32,694 bases of DNA from positions 1-32,694 of the forward strand of contig NZ_JAAIJQ010000066.1 of assembly GCF_010820565.1 (NCBI RefSeq). The letters run 5' to 3'. Below, one piece after another: positions 25,933 to 32,601 of the stretch. A model generated the notes under the pieces. It worked only from the letters and a program-made list of their open reading frames with translations, was not told where the DNA came from and ran no database searches. The first letter of the stretch is position 1, and each line of letters starts with the position of its first letter. A program made the translations under genes and the position numbers. Source of the DNA: Thiorhodococcus minor (GTDB lineage Bacteria > Pseudomonadota > Gammaproteobacteria > Chromatiales > Chromatiaceae).

Positions 25933-27584
25933 TTGGTCCCCGCCAGGCGTTACGGCTCTTTCGCATCAATTGGGTCCTGCTCCAGAACGGTCTCGACGAA
26001 GTCATCCTCGCCACCCACCTCTTCCGCCCGCTGCGCTGGGTCAAATACCTGCTGCCCTGGCACTGGGTGAAACGAGACCTGCCCGCCTATCCGGCCCGCG
26101 TGCGCATGGCGCTCGAGGATCTGGGACCCATCTTCGTCAAATTCGGCCAGATCCTCTCGACACGCCGCGATCTGCTCCCCGACGACCTCGCCGTCGAGCT
26201 CGCCAAACTGCAGGACCGGGTCCCGCCCTTCCCGGGTGACGCGGCCCGCGCCTTGATCGAGAAGGCCTGGGGCTGCTCGGTCGACGACGTCTTGGATCAT
26301 TTCGACCCGACCCCGTTGGCATCCGCGTCCATCGCCCAGGTCCACACCGGACGGCTCAAGGACGGCACCGAGGTCGTCGTCAAGGTGCTGCGCCCCGGCA
26401 TCGAGCGTACCATCCGCCAGGACCTCGGGCTGATGTACACCGTCGCCCACCTGGCCGAGCGCTATTGGAAGGACGGCAAGCGGCTGCGCCCCGTCGAGGT
26501 GGTTCGCGAGTACGAGAAGACCATCTACGACGAGCTGGACCTCCAGCGCGAGGCGGCCAACGCCTCGCAGATCCGTCGCAACTGGATCAACAGCGAGATG
26601 CTCTACATCCCGGAGGTCTTCTGGGACTGGACGCGCCCGAGCGTCATGGTGATGGAGCGCATCTACGGCACGCCAGTGAGCGATGTCGCCGCGCTAAAGG
26701 CGCAGGGCGTGAGCATGAAGGTGCTCGGAGAGCGCGGTGTGGAGATCTTCTTCACCCAAGTCTTCCGCGATAACTTCTTCCATGCCGACATGCATCCCGG
26801 CAACATCTTCGTCGAGCCGTCCGGGCGCTACATCTCCATCGACTTCGGCATCGTCGGCACCCTGACGACCGAGGATCAGCGTTACCTCGCCGAGAACCTG
26901 CTCGCCTTCTTCGAGCGCGACTATCGGCGCGTGGCGGAGCTGCACGTGGAATCCGGCTGGGTGCCGCCCGGAACCCGCGTGGACGAGTTCGAGTCCGCCA
27001 TCCGCACCGTCAGCGAGCCCATCTTCGAAAAGCCGCTCGCCGAGATCTCCTTCGGCCACTTCCTGGTGCGTCTCTTTCAGACCGCGCGGCGCTTCAACAT
27101 GGAGATCCAGCCGCAGCTAGTCCTGCTCGAGAAGACCCTGCTGAACATCGAGGGCCTCGGGCGCCAGCTCTACCCGGAGCTGGACCTCTGGACGACCGCC
27201 AAGCCCTACATGGAGCGCTGGATGAAGGATCAGATCGGCCTCAAGGGGCTCTTCGACCGCACCAAGCGCAACATCTACTCGGTCGCCGACCAAGCCCCCG
27301 AGCTGCCCCTCATCGCCTATCGCATGCTCATGGCCTACGACAGGCGCGTGCGCACGGAAGAGGCGACGCAGATGACCAAGGCGGGCTCACGCGATACGCG
27401 GCCACTCGCCGGAGGCGACGCCGTCCGCGCCATTGGCGGTGCGACCGTCGTGGTGAGCGGGACCCTGGTGCTGCTGCTGGGGCCGGGTCAGTGGCTGCCG
27501 GAGCCTTTCGGCATCGGCCTGGTCGTTTCGAGCTATCTCGCCGGCGCCTGGCTCTTCTTCACCGCCGGGCGCAGACCGGCCTGA
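25929..27584 (+). CDS. ubiB: ubiquinone biosynthesis atypical kinase/ATPase UbiB
   Basis: A 551-residue membrane-anchored protein of the ABC1/ADCK/UbiB family needed for ubiquinone synthesis. Family motifs are intact: the KxGQ region [16 protein letters not shown], the Ala-rich loop [22 protein letters not shown], the catalytic-loop [11 protein letters not shown] and the metal-binding ISIDFGIVG. Two hydrophobic segments at the C-terminus ([14 protein letters not shown] and [17 protein letters not shown]) form the membrane anchor. The ATG overlaps the ubiJ stop. No terminator was seen immediately after the gene; the next feature is a MITE-like element 52 bp downstream. Confidence 0.97.
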   Translation: MIGPRQALRLFRINWVLLQNGLDEVILATHLFRPLRWVKYLLPWHWVKRDLPAYPARVRMALEDLGPIFVKFGQILSTRRDLLPDDLAVELAKLQDRVPPFPGDAARALIEKAWGCSVDDVLDHFDPTPLASASIAQVHTGRLKDGTEVVVKVLRPGIERTIRQDLGLMYTVAHLAERYWKDGKRLRPVEVVREYEKTIYDELDLQREAANASQIRRNWINSEMLYIPEVFWDWTRPSVMVMERIYGTPVSDVAALKAQGVSMKVLGERGVEIFFTQVFRDNFFHADMHPGNIFVEPSGRYISIDFGIVGTLTTEDQRYLAENLLAFFERDYRRVAELHVESGWVPPGTRVDEFESAIRTVSEPIFEKPLAEISFGHFLVRLFQTARRFNMEIQPQLVLLEKTLLNIEGLGRQLYPELDLWTTAKPYMERWMKDQIGLKGLFDRTKRNIYSVADQAPELPLIAYRMLMAYDRRVRTEEATQMTKAGSRDTRPLAGGDAVRAIGGATVVVSGTLVLLLGPGQWLPEPFGIGLVVSSYLAGAWLFFTAGRRPA

Positions 27585-27635
27585 GTCCTCGACCGGTCGG
27601 CGCCTTGCCCTTGGCGGCCGAGACAGGGACACCTT

Positions 27636-27748
27636 AGAGGCCATCCGAAAGAGTGCGTAGAGGCGACTCTTGCGGCCCTTGGCGCTGGAGGGAAGGCGAA
27701 TGAATTCGCCCCTACAGCACGGGTGAGAGCAAGTTTCAGACAGCCTCT
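27636..27748. mobile_element. MITE-like element with 15-bp imperfect terminal inverted repeats
   Basis: The left end AGAGGCCATCCGAAA (27636-27650) pairs with the reverse complement of the right end, AGAGGCTGTCTGAAA (27734-27748), at 12 of 15 positions. Near the middle lies a perfect 7-bp inverted repeat GGCGAAT-GA-ATTCGCC (27693-27708), and AGAGT/ACTCT pair near the left end. The element is 113 bp, carries no gene and sits between ubiB and the next gene. No target-site duplication is obvious. Confidence 0.5.
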
Positions 27749-27898
27749 CAAGCCCGCACTGAGCGCAGAGACAGGAATGCTCTGACACCCTGGATCTGCG
27801 CCGCGCCCGGCATCCCTCCCACTGACCTGAAGCAGCCGGATTCGACCGCCCTTGGCTCCCGTCCAATGAGCGGGATCTATACTTGGCTTAGGGCCGAA

Positions 27899-27916
27899 GG
27901 CCAAGGCCAAGGCCAA
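27899..27916. repeat. three tandem GGCCAA hexamers
   Basis: Three exact GGCCAA copies follow a related GGCCGAA unit. The array lies in non-coding DNA. Confidence 0.75.
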
Positions 27917-28061
27917 GCTGGCGTTATCCGCCGGAGCGACACCTTGGGCCTTCTGCCCCATCTGTCGCGGCGGCAGACGGTGTGCATCAGCCCCAGAGAC
28001 CCTCAAGGCATTCCAGCCTGCCGTCATCCTGCCGGATTGGTCGAGCTACAGGAGATCAAGC

Positions 28062-28295
28062 ATGGATATCTCGCTCGCTGATGTATTGATCCATATCGAC
28101 GAAAACCTGTCTCCAGAACAGCGCGCAGTGGTCGAACAGCAGCTTCGCGGCGTCGAAGGAGTGGTCAGTGTGCACAACCCAGACGACCGGCCACACCTGA
28201 CCATCGTCGAATACCGGCCGGATCGCACCAACGCCCAGGCCCTGCTCGAAGGCGTCCGTGGACGGGGGGTGACTGCGGAGCTCGTCGGCCTCTAG
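28062..28295 (+). CDS. small HMA-like (ferredoxin-fold) protein lacking the CxxC metal site
   Basis: A 77-residue protein with a strong Shine-Dalgarno sequence (AGGAG) upstream. Its pattern resembles a heavy-metal-associated (HMA) beta-alpha-beta-beta-alpha-beta fold: DVLIHIDENLSPEQRAVVEQ, LRGVEGVVSVHN, LTIVEYRPDRTNAQALLEGV, VTAELVGL. The metal-binding CxxC of true copper chaperones is absent, and the position where it should lie reads DENLS. It is probably a cytoplasmic regulator or scaffold of unknown function. It stands alone, flanked by non-coding DNA on both sides. Confidence 0.75.
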   Translation: MDISLADVLIHIDENLSPEQRAVVEQQLRGVEGVVSVHNPDDRPHLTIVEYRPDRTNAQALLEGVRGRGVTAELVGL

Positions 28296-28748
28296 CCAAT
28301 CCTAGAGACCACTGATCGGCCCCAGGGTGACACTCGCGCGGGCCGGGCCGCACTGCGCGGAAGCAAAGGACAAGCCCTGTGGAGATGCCACCGCGACAAG
28401 CACTAGATGCGCAGCGCGCAGGGATCGACATGTCCGCCAGAGCCCAGCGACCAGCCACTTGGAATCATGCAGTTGGCCGCCCCATAGCGCCTCCCCCGAC
28501 TCACCCCCTGGGTGAAGACGTCAAGAAGCGAAAATCTCCACGAACCAAGAGCTGGAAGCTGATCGCTAGCTGCCAGCTGCTCTTTCCCGGTTGAAGCGAC
28601 ATCCCGCAAACCGGCTCCCTCGGCGGTAGCGATCGTTTCTTCGGCTGCGAAGCTTGGTTGACTCTCGGCGCTGCGCCTGTCATCTAGCGCCAAACTGCGA
28701 CGTTTCCTATCCTTATGCTCAATCGCCAGCTAGCCGGAGAACCTGCGC
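28296..28748. other. intergenic region upstream of the AraC-type regulator
   Basis: These 453 bases show no recognisable gene, terminator or RNA. A short stretch near 28548-28575 is rich in AGCTGGAAGCT/AGCTGCCAGCTGC-type inverted motifs. The last bases carry GGAG for the AraC gene. Confidence 0.35.
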
Positions 28749-29768
28749 GTGCATGTCAACACCACCGACAGGATCATCCCCTCCACACGCGCGGCACTGG
28801 TGACGCGGTACACGCAATTGATGGACGAGGCGGGGGCGCCGGTGGGGAGATTGCTGTCTCGGGCCGGTATCCCGGAGGAAGTGCTGGAGCACCCGGCGGC
28901 GGCGATCCCGCTGGAGTCCGGTTTTCGGCTCGCTGAGTTGGCTTGCCAATCGCTCGGGACCGAGCACCTCGGCGCGCATATCGGCCTCGCGGCCACGTTC
29001 GATGATCTCGGCCCTTACGGCGATTTGCTGCGGCGCTCAGTGACCCTAGGCGACTACCTGCGCCGGGGGATCCGCTTCTACAACATGTTGATCACGGGCC
29101 AGCGGTTCTGGCTGTCCGAGCATGGGAGCCATGTGCGGCTCAACCTCACTTATGCCGGCAGGCCCGGTGTCGGGCCTTATCAATCGGAGCTGGAGTCGCT
29201 CGTCACCAGCGTCCTCAATATCCGGCACGCGCTGCCGGGTTGGACGCCGGGCGAAATCAGTCTGTCTTATCAAGCAGGGGAGCCCCTTCCCGCGATTGAG
29301 CTGTTCTCCGAGGCCAGGGTCCTGCGCGGCGCCGGCCAGACCTACATCACCATCCCGCGAGGGATGCTGAGCCTCCCTTTCAAGACGAAGGCTCATTCCG
29401 GTATGCCAAACGCGAGCAGAACATTCCCGGCCCGCTCCCTACCGGAAGATCTGGCCGGCCTCGTGCGACACCAAATCGCATGCCTCAAGGGCGTGCATGG
29501 CTCGCGCATCGACATCGTGGCCGAAAGCCTCACGCTTAGCCGACGCACCCTGCAAAGGGAGCTGGCCACCCAGGGGCTTTCCTTTTCCGCGCTGCTGACC
29601 GACGTCGTCATGGCCCAGGCCATGCGTTGGCTGGAGAACAGCGAAAAGCCCATCTTCGAGATCGCGTTCGATCTCGGTTACTCCAATGCGTCGAACTTCA
29701 CCCGCGCCTTTCGCAGACACACTGGCCTGGCGCCGCAGACCTTTAGAGACGCCAACCGCCCGACTTGA
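28749..29768 (+). CDS. AraC-family transcriptional regulator (OruR/ArgR-like N-terminal domain)
   Basis: A 339-residue regulator. The N-terminal domain (about 20-210) is of the arabinose-binding-like type (PF12625): GAPVGRLLSRAGIPEEVLEHP, LGAHIGLAATFDDLGPYGDLLRRS, and FYNMLITGQRFWLSEHGSHVRL. The C-terminal AraC DNA-binding domain (about 235-335) has both helix-turn-helix parts: DIVAESLTLSRRTLQRELATQG and IFEIAFDLGYSNASNFTRAFRRHTGLAPQTFR. GTG 28749 is chosen because GGAG lies 9 nt upstream. It probably controls the downstream Rap1a-like, lipoprotein and arylsulfatase genes, an inference from position only. The effector is unknown. Confidence 0.9.
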   Translation: MHVNTTDRIIPSTRAALVTRYTQLMDEAGAPVGRLLSRAGIPEEVLEHPAAAIPLESGFRLAELACQSLGTEHLGAHIGLAATFDDLGPYGDLLRRSVTLGDYLRRGIRFYNMLITGQRFWLSEHGSHVRLNLTYAGRPGVGPYQSELESLVTSVLNIRHALPGWTPGEISLSYQAGEPLPAIELFSEARVLRGAGQTYITIPRGMLSLPFKTKAHSGMPNASRTFPARSLPEDLAGLVRHQIACLKGVHGSRIDIVAESLTLSRRTLQRELATQGLSFSALLTDVVMAQAMRWLENSEKPIFEIAFDLGYSNASNFTRAFRRHTGLAPQTFRDANRPT

Positions 29769-29977
29769 GCGCGCGCGAGTCGTTGCCGCGGGGGATGCCC
29801 AAGCCCGCGCAGCCCTCGTTGCGGGGCGTGCAGCGGCCGGTTCTCAACAGGATATCCCGCAACCCGCGCGACGCGGTGAGCACCTTGACGCTTCCCAAGG
29901 CGACGTGACCCAACGACGCTGATCCCCGAGCGCGCTCGATACCGGCATCAGTCGGCATTTCCCGTCGCAGGCGATCG

Positions 29978-30008
29978 GCCCGTGGCTCGAGGCAATTGAG
30001 CCACGGGC
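29978..30008. other. 11-bp perfect inverted repeat (hairpin)
   Basis: GCCCGTGGCTC and GAGCCACGGGC flank a 9-nt loop. There is no T-run on either side. It could be a Rho-independent-like end for the AraC transcript, a protein-binding palindrome or part of a structured RNA. Confidence 0.6.
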
Positions 30009-30135
30009 ACCCGGCGCTCCGACTTCCCGCCCGCCACTTCACATCAGCGCAGTCGGCCGGTCCGACGTGCGCACCTCATGATCGGCGCTGACATCAAATG
30101 ACAAGCCGTTGCCATAGATCCCTACCATACTTTGA

Positions 30136-30172
30136 ACCGGGGGAGCGAATGCGCTCGGGGAAGCCCCCCGGT
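30136..30172 (+). other. nested, mutually exclusive stems in the leader of the Rap1a-like gene
   Basis: ACCGGGG (30136-30142) can pair with CCCCGGT (30166-30172), enclosing an inner stem GAGCG-AATG-CGCTC (30143-30156). The same C-run can instead pair with GGGG at 30157-30160, which would exclude the outer stem. It lies about 150 nt ahead of the next start codon. Confidence 0.45.
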
Positions 30173-30319
30173 GCATTCATCCATCATTCTCCGATGGCGC
30201 GGCCGCCTTGCAGGGCCGCGGGCGAATGAGCCGCAACGGCAAAGGCGGCCCGAAACCGGAGCCCCCCTAGCGCCCTAATCCATTGCGATCAAACGTATTG
30301 AGCAGGAGGAGCGACGACA

Positions 30320-30715
30320 ATGCTGACATCCAAACCCTCATTACTTCTTGGCCTGCTCTTACTGACGAGCCAGGCCTGCCATCACGCACTCGGCGCAGAG
30401 TCCCCAGGCTCCGGGGTATACCAAGTGCGGGACCTCTACGCCACATGCGCCGTGGCTCCGCAAAGCTCCGACTATGCACGCGCCATGGCGGGCTGTCTTG
30501 GATTCATCGGCGGGGCCGTGCAGTACCACGACGCGGTGAGCGACCGCAAGCAACTGAAGCGGCTGATCTGCTACCCGGAGAGCGCCACTGTCACCGATGG
30601 CCGCTCCGCATTCCTCGCCTGGGCGGAGAAAAACGCCGCCAACCAAGAGCGGATGGCCGAGATCGCAGTCGTCGGCCTCGTTCGGGCACTCGCGGAACGC
30701 TATCCATGCAGGTGA
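30320..30715 (+). CDS. secreted Rap1a/Tai-like domain protein
   Basis: A 131-residue exported protein with a signal peptide (residues 1-26, ending at GAE). The mature domain matches the Rap1a/Tai immunity-protein pattern: YQVRDLYATC, then YARAMAGCLGFIGGAVQYHD, a Cys in RLICYPE, FLAWAEKN and the C-terminal LVRALAERYPC. In Serratia, Rap proteins neutralise type VI secretion effectors in the periplasm, but many orphan Rap1a-like proteins have no known effector, and none is encoded here. AGGAGG precedes the ATG. The gene lies between the AraC regulator and a lipoprotein gene and likely belongs to the same locus. Confidence 0.75.
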   Translation: MLTSKPSLLLGLLLLTSQACHHALGAESPGSGVYQVRDLYATCAVAPQSSDYARAMAGCLGFIGGAVQYHDAVSDRKQLKRLICYPESATVTDGRSAFLAWAEKNAANQERMAEIAVVGLVRALAERYPCR

Positions 30716-30826
30716 GCACCGCATTGGCGGCGGCGCGCGTCGCCATCGACTGAGTCGCAATAAAAACGAAGCTCGGTGCGGGCTCGGAGCGAGCGCCCTG
30801 CCGAACGTCTAGCGGGAGATCGAGCA

Positions 30827-31054
30827 ATGAAACGCCTTACCTATGTCCTCGTCCTAATAGCTTTTTTCACGCTAACGGCCTGTGGCACCACGACCGGCTC
30901 ACGCACGGGCAGTGGCGCCGCGATGGGCGCCGCGGGTGGCGCCCTGATCGGCTCCATGAGCGGCAACGCCGGCAGGGGTGCCCTGATCGGCGCAGGCGCT
31001 GGTGCCGTCGGTGGCTACCTGCATGACCAGCACCGCAAGGGCAACATCGACTGA
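30827..31054 (+). CDS. glycine-zipper lipoprotein
   Basis: A 75-residue lipoprotein. The signal sequence MKRLTYVLVLIAFFTLTAC ends in the lipobox LTAC with Cys19 as the acylation site. The rest is an almost pure glycine-zipper region: GSGAAMGAAGGALIGSMSG and GRGALIGAGAGAVGGYL. This class (YMGG-like/OsmB-type) sits in the outer membrane, and its role is unclear. GGGAG lies about 10 nt upstream of the ATG. A longer in-frame ATG at 30776 is rejected because it precedes a non-signal-like stretch. The arylsulfatase pseudogene follows 35 bp later. Confidence 0.85.
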   Translation: MKRLTYVLVLIAFFTLTACGTTTGSRTGSGAAMGAAGGALIGSMSGNAGRGALIGAGAGAVGGYLHDQHRKGNID

Positions 31055-31089
31055 GTCGCGTCCTAAATTCGCAACGCGGGGACTGCAAC

Positions 31090-31489
31090 ATGCGACCAGC
31101 CCGAGGACTCATGACGGCCGGACCGCAGCTGCTCAGGACTGCCGAGATCCCGCTTCTCATCCTGTTCGCTGGCTCCAATGCAGCCCAGGAGGTACTGCCG
31201 TTTTACTCTCCGCCCACGGGCGGAGAGGTCGGGCCGACCACGCAGGAGTCGGTCCATCAGTGGCGTGAGCCGGCTCGCCACCTCCCGGAGGACGCCCCCA
31301 ACATCCTGATCGTCATGCTGGACGATGCGGGGTATGGACAGGCGGGACCTTCGGCGGCGAGATCTCCCAGTTGGCGCCACCCCTGTAGGAGAACGCTGCG
31401 CTTTCAGCCCCAACCGGCCCTTTCTGATCTGGTGGACGCCGGGCCCGGCTCACGGCCCGCGCCATGTCGCCAAGGAATGGGCGGAAAAG
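31090..31489 (+). pseudogene. arylsulfatase, frameshifted, internally deleted and interrupted by a transposon
   Basis: Three reading frames together spell parts of a type I arylsulfatase. Frame 1 (from ATG 31090) has a signal-like start, then GPTTQESVHQWREPARHLPE and DAPNILIVMLDDAGYGQAG, including the metal-binding Asp-Asp. A 1-nt loss near 31346 shifts to a second frame reading TFGGEIS, which soon meets TAG. A third frame then reads PNRPFLIWWTPGPAHGPRHV and AKEWAEK, a segment normally well downstream. The catalytic CSPTR-type motif and roughly 130-150 residues between the pieces are missing, so no formylglycine can form. Family similarity ends at base 31489, where a transposon end begins. 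The gene is certainly inactive. Confidence 0.85.
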
Positions 31490-31494
31490 TGTTA

Positions 31495-31601
31495 CGTCCC
31501 GCGCTGATTTAGGGAGACCGTCCCGACCTATTCGCGGTGAGACACAAAGAAGCGTCCCGATCTGGACAAGGGAGAACGGCGCCCTTGGCCAGCTCGGGAC
31601 G
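31495..31601. repeat. subterminal CGTCCCG repeats, probable transposase-binding sites
   Basis: CGTCCCG occurs at 31495-31501, 31519-31525 and 31553-31559, and inverted at 31595-31601. The copies at 31519 and 31595 share the longer ACCGTCCCGA. Gaps are 24, 34 and 42 bp between start points. Multiple short end repeats are typical of Tn7- and Tn5053-like elements. Confidence 0.6.
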
Positions 31602-31609
31602 GTAGCGAG

Positions 31610-31810
31610 CTAGAAGGGCAGGTCGTCGTTGAAATCGAGGACCTCTTGAACGGGCGCAGCAGGATCGTGCTCGGCCGCCATCATGAGGTCGATCAGCTCG
31701 CGCTCGTAGAGCGTCCAGACCGCGTTGGTGAGCTGCTCGAGTGTCTCAAAGAGCACCAAGGCGAGCGCCGGAGGGAGCTCCTCTGGCAGCGACACGGGGA
31801 AGGTCTTCAT
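31610..31810 (-). CDS. 66-residue transposon protein ending in an SSB-like C-terminal tip
   Basis: A small acidic protein with a start overlapping the ATPase stop (ATGA) and a GAGGAG Shine-Dalgarno sequence. Residues 15-45 form a likely amphipathic helix (ALALVLFETLEQLTNAVW, then ERELIDLMM). A short linker (EHDPAAPVQEV) leads to the last nine residues, LDFNDDLPF. Bacterial SSB proteins end in an acidic tip such as MDFDDDIPF, which binds PriA, RecQ, exonuclease I, the polymerase chi subunit and other partners through its Pro-Phe end. The match here is Asp-Phe-x-Asp-Asp-hydrophobic-Pro-Phe at the extreme C-terminus. There is no OB fold, so it is not an SSB. Recruitment of host replication or repair factors to the transposon is inferred, not shown. 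Confidence 0.75.
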   Translation of the reverse strand: MKTFPVSLPEELPPALALVLFETLEQLTNAVWTLYERELIDLMMAAEHDPAAPVQEVLDFNDDLPF

Positions 31811-32601
31811 CGCAGCTCCTCGATGGCTTGTTGGATCACCTCATCGGGCAGGTGATTCAATCCTTTCGGCACCGCCAGCTGTAGGCTGGTCTTGAGGATG
31901 CGTCCGGCGTAGCGTGGCAGCCCGCGCGAGGCCTGGCGTAACAGCTCCAGGCCCGAGTCCGAGAGCAGGGTATGCTCGGCGCCGGCGTGCTTGAAGGCCT
32001 GGGTGACGAGGCTGTGGAAGCGCTCGCGCTCACTGATCGGCCTCAAGCGCAGACGGACCTGGATGCGACTGGCCAAGGCCGCATAGGGGGCGCGATCCAA
32101 GGTGTGCTCCAGCGCGGGATGCCCGACCAGCCACAGGCTCATGAGGTCGCGCGAGTCGAAGGCAAAGTTCAGGAAGGCCGGCAGATCACGGAAGAACGCC
32201 GCGGGCAGATTGTGCGCCTCGTCGATGATCCACAGTGGCGTGACGTTCTTGCCGTCGGCCAACGCCTCGATGTGGGCCTTGATCTGACGCCACAGGGCGG
32301 CGCGGCGGTAAGCGCCCTCCAAGCCCAGCGCCAGGGCCAAGGAGCGGTACAGATCCAGCCGCCCGAAGTCGGTCTCGGCCAGATAGATCACCTGGTAGCG
32401 GTGGGGGTTGAGCGCCTGCGTGAGCGCGCGCAGGGCCGCGGTCTTGCCCACCCCGGCCTCGCCGGTCAACAGCCCCACGCCGGGGCTGTGCAGCAGCCAG
32501 GCAAAGCGCTCGCCCAGCCGGGCCAGCGCCCCATCGTCCCACAGCTCAGTGGTGCCCTTGCCCAGGGGATAGTGGGTCAGGCCAAAGTGTTGCAGCACCA
32601 T
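31807..32601 (-). CDS. TniB/ExeA-like AAA ATPase, transposition regulator
   Basis: A 264-residue AAA+ ATPase. It begins MVLQHFGLTHYPLG, as ExeA/TniB-type proteins do. Walker A is TGEAGVGKTAALR, Walker B is LWIIDEAHNL, and sensor or arginine-finger segments include LWLVGHPAL and ASRIQVRLRL. A C-terminal helical region (SGLELLRQASRGLPRYAGRI) follows. By family analogy with TniB, TnsC and MuB, it probably binds DNA, selects the target and activates the transposase. GGGGAGG lies just upstream. Its ATG shares one base with the preceding transposase stop, and its own stop overlaps the 66-residue gene. Confidence 0.88.
   Translation of the reverse strand: MVLQHFGLTHYPLGKGTTELWDDGALARLGERFAWLLHSPGVGLLTGEAGVGKTAALRALTQALNPHRYQVIYLAETDFGRLDLYRSLALALGLEGAYRRAALWRQIKAHIEALADGKNVTPLWIIDEAHNLPAAFFRDLPAFLNFAFDSRDLMSLWLVGHPALEHTLDRAPYAALASRIQVRLRLRPISERERFHSLVTQAFKHAGAEHTLLSDSGLELLRQASRGLPRYAGRILKTSLQLAVPKGLNHLPDEVIQQAIEELR

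Larger units (their letters stand above)
27585..28061. other. repeat-bearing intergenic region downstream of ubiB
   Basis: These 477 bases contain no gene I can support. They include the 113-bp MITE-like element (27636-27748) and three tandem GGCCAA hexamers (27899-27916). The 3' end holds an ACAGGAGAT Shine-Dalgarno sequence for the gene at 28062. Confidence 0.5.
29769..30319. other. structured intergenic region upstream of the Rap1a-like gene
   Basis: These 551 bases contain no gene I can support but are rich in inverted repeats: a stem of 11 bp at 29978-30008, nested stems at 30136-30172, and a 7-bp stem at 30198-30220. A 99-codon minus-strand frame (29743-30042) spans the first half; it has no recognisable family. 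The 3' end carries AGGAGG for the next gene. Confidence 0.5.

Noticed and set aside
30098-30128. ATGACA and TACCAT as a promoter for the Rap1a-like gene
   Set aside because: The 19-nt spacing and poor -10 match make it unconvincing.
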